Below, piece by piece: positions 58,471-64,000 of a DNA stretch of 64,000 bases. The notes under the pieces were generated by a model. The model saw only the letters and a list, made by a program, of their open reading frames with translations, did not search any database and was not told where the DNA came from. Location: positions 36,898,881 through 36,962,880 of the forward strand of contig NC_086352.1 in NCBI RefSeq assembly GCF_036324505.1, given 5' to 3'. The stretch is from Eleginops maclovinus (taxonomy: Eukaryota > Chordata > Actinopteri > Perciformes > Eleginopidae). The translations under genes were made by a program, and so were the position numbers. The stretch's first letter is position 1; each line of letters starts with the position of its first letter.

Positions 58471-59519
58471 CCCTTATGCCCTCCTCAAACTGTGCCCCCT
58501 CTGGACACCTTTGTGGCAAAAATGTACATGCACACAGAAACTGCTATAAAATCATCATACATAAATATGTTTTATGTTCTACTTTGTTTTTCATAAATCA
58601 CTTCAAAAACTTCTAATGTGCTCAAAACTACCAAACATTCAATCATTTTCAGGATTTTAACCATTTAAATGCCTGTTGAATTATTTGAATCATTGATCAT
58701 TTATTACAAAAAAACACAAAACATTAATTATTTTCCATATAATAAAGAGTGGGGGGGGGCTTTGGTGGTTATAAGAGCATTGGATATGTCAAAGATTAGC
58801 AACAAAATTGATTTGATTGCATGAGTATTTTTAATAGTATCAGATATACCCTCTGGACACAAATTGCTTCATTGACTTCCTTTCAAACCATCCTTTTTAA
58901 TCTCACTGTGACTGAAGCTTAAAACCATGCATTCTGTAAGGTCAGCATTTCATTTAGAAGAAAAGTAGTAATATTTGACATTTTTACTGTATTCTACCAG
59001 ATTCAACCATTTTTCCACATTTTGTTTTCAGAGAGAGTATTTGACAGTACATAAAAAATACTCATGCAATCAAATCAATTTTGTTGCTAATCTTTGACAT
59101 ATCCAATACTCTTCAAACCACCAAAGCCTCCCATTTTTTGTAAGAAATAATTAAAATAATTAAACAGGCATTTAAATGGTTCAAATCCTGTAAATGATTG
59201 AATGTTTGGTAGTTTTGAGCATGCAAGAAGTTGTTTAAGTTGAACAAAATATTGATGTATGATGATTTATTAGCAGTTTCTTTGTGCGTGTACATTTTTT
59301 GCCACGAAGGTGTACAGAGGGAGTATCTGGCTTTACATAAAAATACTCTTGTAGAGGGTGCAAAATGCATCAACAGAGTAAAAAGTCATTTGATTTCAAA
59401 CATTTGACTCAAAAGAAGAGTTTTTTCGAAAAATGCATGTCACAAGCTACCAAAATGATCACCAATTTGAAAAAAGAAAGTCAAGAAAAATGTACAAAAA
59501 TGCCGAGGGGGTATAAGGA
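58471..59519. mobile_element. TTAA-flanked foldback MITE
   Basis: TTAA lies at 58467-58470 and 59520-59523. The ends CCCTTATGCCC and GGTATAAGGA are roughly complementary. The arms (about 58490-58850 and 59040-59335) are long inverted repeats. For example, CAAAATTGATTTGATTGCAT at 58804 has its exact complement near 59070, and AAACTGCTATAAAATCATCA has a near complement near 59260. TTAA targets are used by piggyBac and Kolobok; I cannot choose between them without a transposase. Confidence 0.82.
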
Positions 59520-59523
59520 TTAA

Positions 59524-60694
59524 TCAGTAATGACTGAATCATTACACTCTAACCTCAAGCTCTCACAGGTCTGTCTCTGCTGGGGTCTGGAGTTAGCATG
59601 ATCTGCTCACATGGGATCACACGGTAAGAGCAGTTTCCCTTCATGAATCACAGCTGTGGTGTTTTAAGGCACACCGTACATCCGGCTCTACAGGAACGCT
59701 GGTGAAATACTTTTTTAATTAGCAACACACATGTAGGAAGTCATTTGTTAGGAGCCACTCTAAAAGTCAGACAGGAGACAAGTTATATTTTTAATTAGAA
59801 ATGCTATCTCTACAACATTGTTATCTCAATTCTACGAGGAGAAATCCTGCAGCCCTAATAAGATCTCAAGGCATTTGCAGTGTCTGCTTAATGCTGTAGA
59901 ATAAAAAAGGTGCCTCTTAGATCAATTTTCGTTCAGGGACCTTCAACTCTTTGTCTTTACACTGCAGAGTATCTTAAAGCTGTTTGAATTTTAACACAGA
60001 CACCAAAGCATTATCTCCCCAAAAGAGTCTTCTTCGCGTTCCTGAAGCAGACCAACAAATGCCTGGATGTGTTTTCCCTCTGCTCCATTTTCCACTAGCC
60101 GAGCGCAGTCTGCTCATTGCACCACCCCATCTTCAAATCATATCCAATGGGATTCCAAAAATAGTGTTTCCTCACAGGCTGTGTCTCATTAAACCTGATC
60201 TTAAGGCTTTACGTGCTCTTTGCAGGCTCACGCCCCTCTCTGACAGAATGGTTGCACATTGCAGTAATGAAGGCAGATCTGCAGCCTATGAAACAGGACA
60301 TGAAAGTACCGTCTGATTCCAATCTGAACATGTGACCGAAAATGTAAATTATTTACGTAGTGTGCTGTTGAACCTCTGGAGAATAGTGAGTTATCCCAGT
60401 TCAGACTCTCTCTCCCGGTGTCCGCAACAGAACAGCAGCCAGAGAAAACGCCATAGCCTGATGAAGCTCCAGTCAGGGTCTGTGTCCTGCCATGCTGTGC
60501 GTCCTGTGTTCCAGACATTCTGACCATCTTAGAATAAGAACACATACCTTAAATCACTCCCTCCGTCATATCACAACAAAGCTATCAGCTGCTGGAGCTT
60601 CTTCTGCGAGGCAGGCTGTTCTTTAGCTTTGAGTGAGCAGGCTTCAGATTATCAAGCTTCTCATTAAAAGTATGTGCATAAACAACTAACGTGC
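59524..60694. other. Unassigned sequence
   Basis: No gene or repeat is recognised. Confidence 0.5.
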
Positions 60695-60698
60695 ATCA

Positions 60699-61260
60699 CG
60701 TTGAGACGTTCTTTGTTTGAAGACCATGAGTTGGTCTGAAGTAGACCAGGAAACTTCTCGTAAAGTTTAACAGTATTGATTAATGCAATAGTATCGTAGG
60801 TTTAAAAAGGAACACAGCTGTGGTTCTTAATCCAATTCACTGATCCAAATAGAGCAGTTATCTGTCTGCAGTTGCATGGATAAAAGAGACCGTTCCTCTA
60901 ACTTCTTGTTTTATATATTCCCCCTTGTATTTTGTCTTCTTCCATTGGCTGACGTGGATGGGGCTTTGTCATCTGATGACGTAGTCATGGCGCATCTCCT
61001 ATGATATTTATTATACAGTTCTTCTGAGGTTTGTTATTAAACACATATTTATAGTAGTAATGTAGCATCTCTCTCTACTCTCGTGTCGTTCTCCTTCTAC
61101 TCATATATACAATATAATATTAGCTACATGCTACCGTGAGGCTAAACCAATAACGTCCGGTAGCCGGAAGTACACAGTGTCCGCCCAACAACCGGTCCGT
61201 TGGCCAACAGTGAATAACGTCCTTTTAATGTTCCGCCACAATATATTGATTATTCTCACA
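60699..61260 (-). mobile_element. Solo LTR, family A, shorter copy
   Basis: On the minus strand it runs from TGTGAGAATAATC (61260) to GTCTCAACG (60699, final A changed to G). It has CCAATGG, a TATATAAAA box and the shared end GGTCTACTTCAGACCAACTC. ATCA flanks it at 60695-60698 and 61261-61264. It is about 300 bp shorter than the 38176 copy and clearly related. Confidence 0.82.
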
Positions 61261-61479
61261 ATCACCATGTTTACATTTTTAGAAAAAGTGATGCCACGGC
61301 AATTGCAATTTTATTTACATCCCTGGGACACCTTTAAACTGTCTCATTCGCACACTCTAAAGAGAGCTAACAAACATGTGATATAATTGATTGTTTTTTT
61401 TCTGGAAACACTTCACTGATGGGTTTAGGTGAGACTGAACCGAAATGTTTAACATTTGTAATTTAACATCTTTTTTGTT

Positions 61480-61850
61480 GTGGTGCACCAACAACCACAT
61501 GGACCTCCACATTAAGAAGACCAAAGAGCTCATTGCTAGGGTGACCAGACGTCCTCTTTTGCCTGGACATGTCCTCTTTTTATGTCCTGTCCGGAGCGTC
61601 CGGGGGTTTTTATAAATTCATGAAAACGTCCGGTTTTCACAGTTTTTCATGGGACCATTAAGCGTGTACTTAAATTGAATGGCGCTTTGCACAGAAGTCT
61701 ACTGTACTTAGACTTCCCCCCCAACAATCGCAAGTGTCCTCTTTTTCGCCACCTCAAATCTGGTCACCCTACTCATTGTAGACTTGAAGAAGTCCAAAGG
61801 CACCGCAGAGCTTTGGCTTTTCAGCTGTCCCCTGGTTGAACTCTGCACTA
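61480..61850 (+). pseudogene. Rex1-like RT scrap
   Basis: With the MITE at 61537 removed, the plus strand reads WCTNNHMDLHIKKTKELIVD then LKKSKGTAEL, the conserved segment after the YADD box in Rex1/L2-type RTs. Nothing else of the LINE is visible nearby. Confidence 0.75.
61537..61771. mobile_element. hAT-type MITE with TAGGGTGACCAGA ends
   Basis: 235 bp with inverted termini TAGGGTGACCAGA and TCTGGTCACCCTA. CTCATTGC (61529-61536) and CTCATTGT (61772-61779) form an 8-bp duplication with one change. It precisely splits the Rex1 sequence KTKELI-VDLKK. The family is widespread in vertebrates. Confidence 0.9.
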
Positions 61851-62009
61851 GGATAACAGATTCCCCCACCCCACCCCACAAACACACTCCTGGATTCCAA
61901 GTAAATGACTTTGCGAATGAGCCATAATTACTCGTTTTATTTATAGAACTGTCCAAACTGGTTATATCCTCTATTGCATGTTTATTTATTTTATGGTCTA
62001 GTGTATATA

Positions 62010-63607
62010 CAGTGGGGCAAAAAAGTATTTAGTCAGCCATCAATTGTGCAAGTTCTCCCATTTAAAAAGATGAGAGAGGCCTGTAATTGTCATCATAGGT
62101 ACACTTCCACTATGAGAGACAGAATGGGGGAAACAATCCAGGAAATCACATTGTAGGATTTTTAATGAATTAATTGGTAAATTCCTCGGTAAAATAAGTA
62201 TTTGGTCACCTACAAACAAGCAAGATTTCTGGCTCTCACAGACCTGTAACTTCTTCTTTAAGAGGCTCCTCTGTCCTCCACTCGTTACCTGTATTAATGG
62301 CACCTTTTTGAACTCGTTATCAGTATAAAAGACACCTGTCCACAACCTCAAACAGTCATACTCCAAACTCCACTATGGCCAAGACCAAAGAGCTGTCAAA
62401 GGAGACCAGAGACAAAATTGTAGACCTGCACCAGGCTGGGAAAACTGAATCTGCAATAGGTAAGCAGCTTGGTGTGAAGAAATCAACTGTGGAATTAGAA
62501 ACTAGAAGACATACAAGACCACTGCTAATCACCCTCGATCTGGGGCTCCACGCAAGATCTCACCCCGTGGGGTCAAAATGATCACAACAACGGTGAGCAA
62601 AAATCCCAGAACCACACGGGGGGACCTAGTGAATGACCTGCAGAGAGCTGGGACCAAAGTAACAGAGGCTACCATCAGTAACACACTACGCCGCCAGGGA
62701 CTTAAATCCTGCAGTTCCAGACGTGTCCCCCTGCTTAAGCCAGTACATGTCCAGGCCCGTCTGAAGTTTGCTAGAGGGCATTTGGATGATCCAGAAGAGG
62801 ATTGGGAGAATGTCATATGGTCAGATGAAACCAAAATAGAACTTTTTGGTAAAAACTCAACTCGTCGTGTTTGGAGGAGAAAGAATGCAGAGTTGCATCC
62901 AAAGAACACCATACCTACTGTGAAGCATGGGGGTGGAAACATCATGCTTTGGGGCTGTTTTTCTGCAAAGGGACCAGGACGACTGATCCGTGTAAAGGAA
63001 AGAATGAATGGGGCCATGTATCGTGAGATTTTGAGTGAAAACCTCCTTCCATCAGCAAGGGCACTGAAGATGAAGCGTGGCTGGGTCTTTCAGCATGACA
63101 ATGATCCCAAACACACCGCCAGGGCAACGAAGGAGTGGCTTCGTAAGAAGCATTTCAAGGTCCTGGAGTGGCCTAGCCAGTCTCCAGATCTCACCCCCAT
63201 AGAAAATCTTTGGAGGGAGTTGAAAGTCCTGTGTTGCCCAGCGACAGCCCCAAAACATCACTGCTTTAGAGGAGATCTGCATGGAGGAATGGGCCATAAT
63301 ACCAGCAACAGTGTGTGAAAACCTTGTGAAGACTTACAGAAAACGTTTGTCCTCTGTCATTACCAACAAAGGGTATATAACAAAGTATTGAGATGAACTT
63401 TTGTTATTGACCAAATACTTATTTTCCACAATAATTTGAAAATAAATTCTTTAAAAATCCTACAATGTGATTTTCTGGATTTTATTTCCTCATTCTGTCT
63501 CTCATAGTTGAGGTATACCTATGATAAAAATTACAGGCCTCTCTCATCTTTTGAAATGGGAGAACTTGCACAATTGGTGGCTGACTAAATACTTTTTTGC
63601 TCCACTG
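62010..63607 (+). mobile_element. Tc1/mariner transposon, complete ends
   Basis: 1,598 bp flanked by TA (62008-62009 and 63608-63609). Long terminal inverted repeats of about 200 bp begin CAGTGGGGCAAAAAAGTATT on the left and end AAATACTTTTTTGCTCCACTG on the right. A single transposase gene lies between. The repeats remain well matched, so the ends are probably still recognisable, but the gene is broken. Confidence 0.95.
62375..63391 (+). pseudogene. Tc1 transposase, two frameshifts
   Basis: It starts [20 protein letters not shown] with the paired-like HTH ([14 protein letters not shown]). Around 62490 a small deletion shifts the frame, and the correct frame returns at about 62560 ([19 protein letters not shown]). 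The catalytic triad is present: Asp in VIWSDETKI, Asp in [11 protein letters not shown] and Glu in [12 protein letters not shown], spaced as in DD34E enzymes. A second frameshift after ELKV (about 63230) moves the last 50 codons out of frame. They then run to the TGA at 63389. The enzyme that would cut and paste the element is therefore inactive in this copy. Confidence 0.93.
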
Positions 63608-63609
63608 TA

Positions 63610-64000
63610 TGTATTGTGTCTATATAGTCTGTGTTATACTTTCGATATTTTGTATTCTTTGTCCCAGTACTTGTACTCTAAGCAATGACCATAAATCTAA
63701 TCTCAATAACACTGCCCCAAAGCATTGGATCTGTTGTAGTATTTATATTATTGTTTGTTCTGTAAAAATCATTAGCACCTGCTGTACTAAACCAAGCGCT
63801 GTGGCTCCACCAACCGCATGTATCTGGCGCCGCCGCTACTGACCATGGGGAGGGGGGGGGGGTTTGTTGCTTTGTCAGATATCAACATGTGCATGTATGG
63901 CAGGCTGCAAGTACAGTGAGCCTGTCATCTATCCATTTAATCCGGCTCTCGGTAAGGACAGCCGTGACGTTATGTATACCCTGACCTTGGCAATGGCAGC
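63610..64000. other. Unassigned sequence
   Basis: No gene is recognised. A run of about ten G occurs near 63850. Confidence 0.5.

Overview
The window looks like teleost fish DNA, probably from a percomorph-type genome. It has Rex1-type LINE 3' ends, a Tc1 element, fish-type L1 and Tx1-like LINEs, a BEL/Pao element, Ty3/gypsy-like LTRs, tRNA-derived SINEs, many hAT-type MITEs, and long CA/TG microsatellites. I recognise no host protein-coding gene and no rRNA or functional tRNA gene. Almost everything that can be named is a transposable element or a tandem repeat, so this is a transposon-dense intergenic or intronic region.

Layout, 1-20 kb. A full-length L1 (1419-15728) is flanked by an 11-bp duplication. 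Two other elements cut it at exact target sites. A 4.8-kb DNA transposon (3511-8301) has an AT duplication and carries a THAP-type transposase remnant plus a YqaJ-nuclease/SWIM gene, the gene pair of ISL2EU/IS4EU. A BEL/Pao LTR element (11232-15003) has 557-bp LTRs and a TCCAT duplication. Then come facing CA and TG microsatellites, a TAA-flanked Harbinger-like MITE, diverged tandem repeats and an LTR fragment.

Layout, 20-39 kb. A hAT-type non-autonomous element (22488-23168) and a SINE precede a solo-LTR fragment cut by a gypsy-like LTR element (26253-28997). Its whole internal region is one proline-rich, repeat-built reading frame of about 700 codons, broken by a single stop. Next are a Rex1 3' end, a 1.35-kb satellite of 28-29-bp units with higher-order structure, more microsatellites, about 4 kb with nothing recognisable, an RTE/Expander-like RT on the minus strand, and a solo LTR with 4-bp duplications.

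Layout, 39-64 kb. This part holds two hAT-type MITE candidates, a 1-kb polypyrimidine minisatellite, a decayed hAT transposase, and a Rex1 remnant cut by a 1.5-kb element with a 6-bp duplication. A second SINE follows. A Tx1-like LINE (about 51.5-56.6 kb) is interrupted by a hAT-N copy (8-bp duplication) and a Rex1 tail. Then come hAT transposase pieces in opposite orientations, an L1 fragment, a TTAA-flanked foldback element, another solo LTR, a Rex1 scrap cut by a TAGGGTGACC MITE, and a complete but frameshifted Tc1 element.

The genes here do not form a pathway. What the sequence records is the order of insertions: at least seven element-into-element events can be read to the base because the interrupted reading frame or target duplication rejoins exactly. 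The least ordinary items are the LTR element with the long proline-rich frame, the ISL2EU-type element that has lost its catalytic domain but keeps nearly all of its YqaJ gene, and the 6-bp-duplication element inside Rex1.
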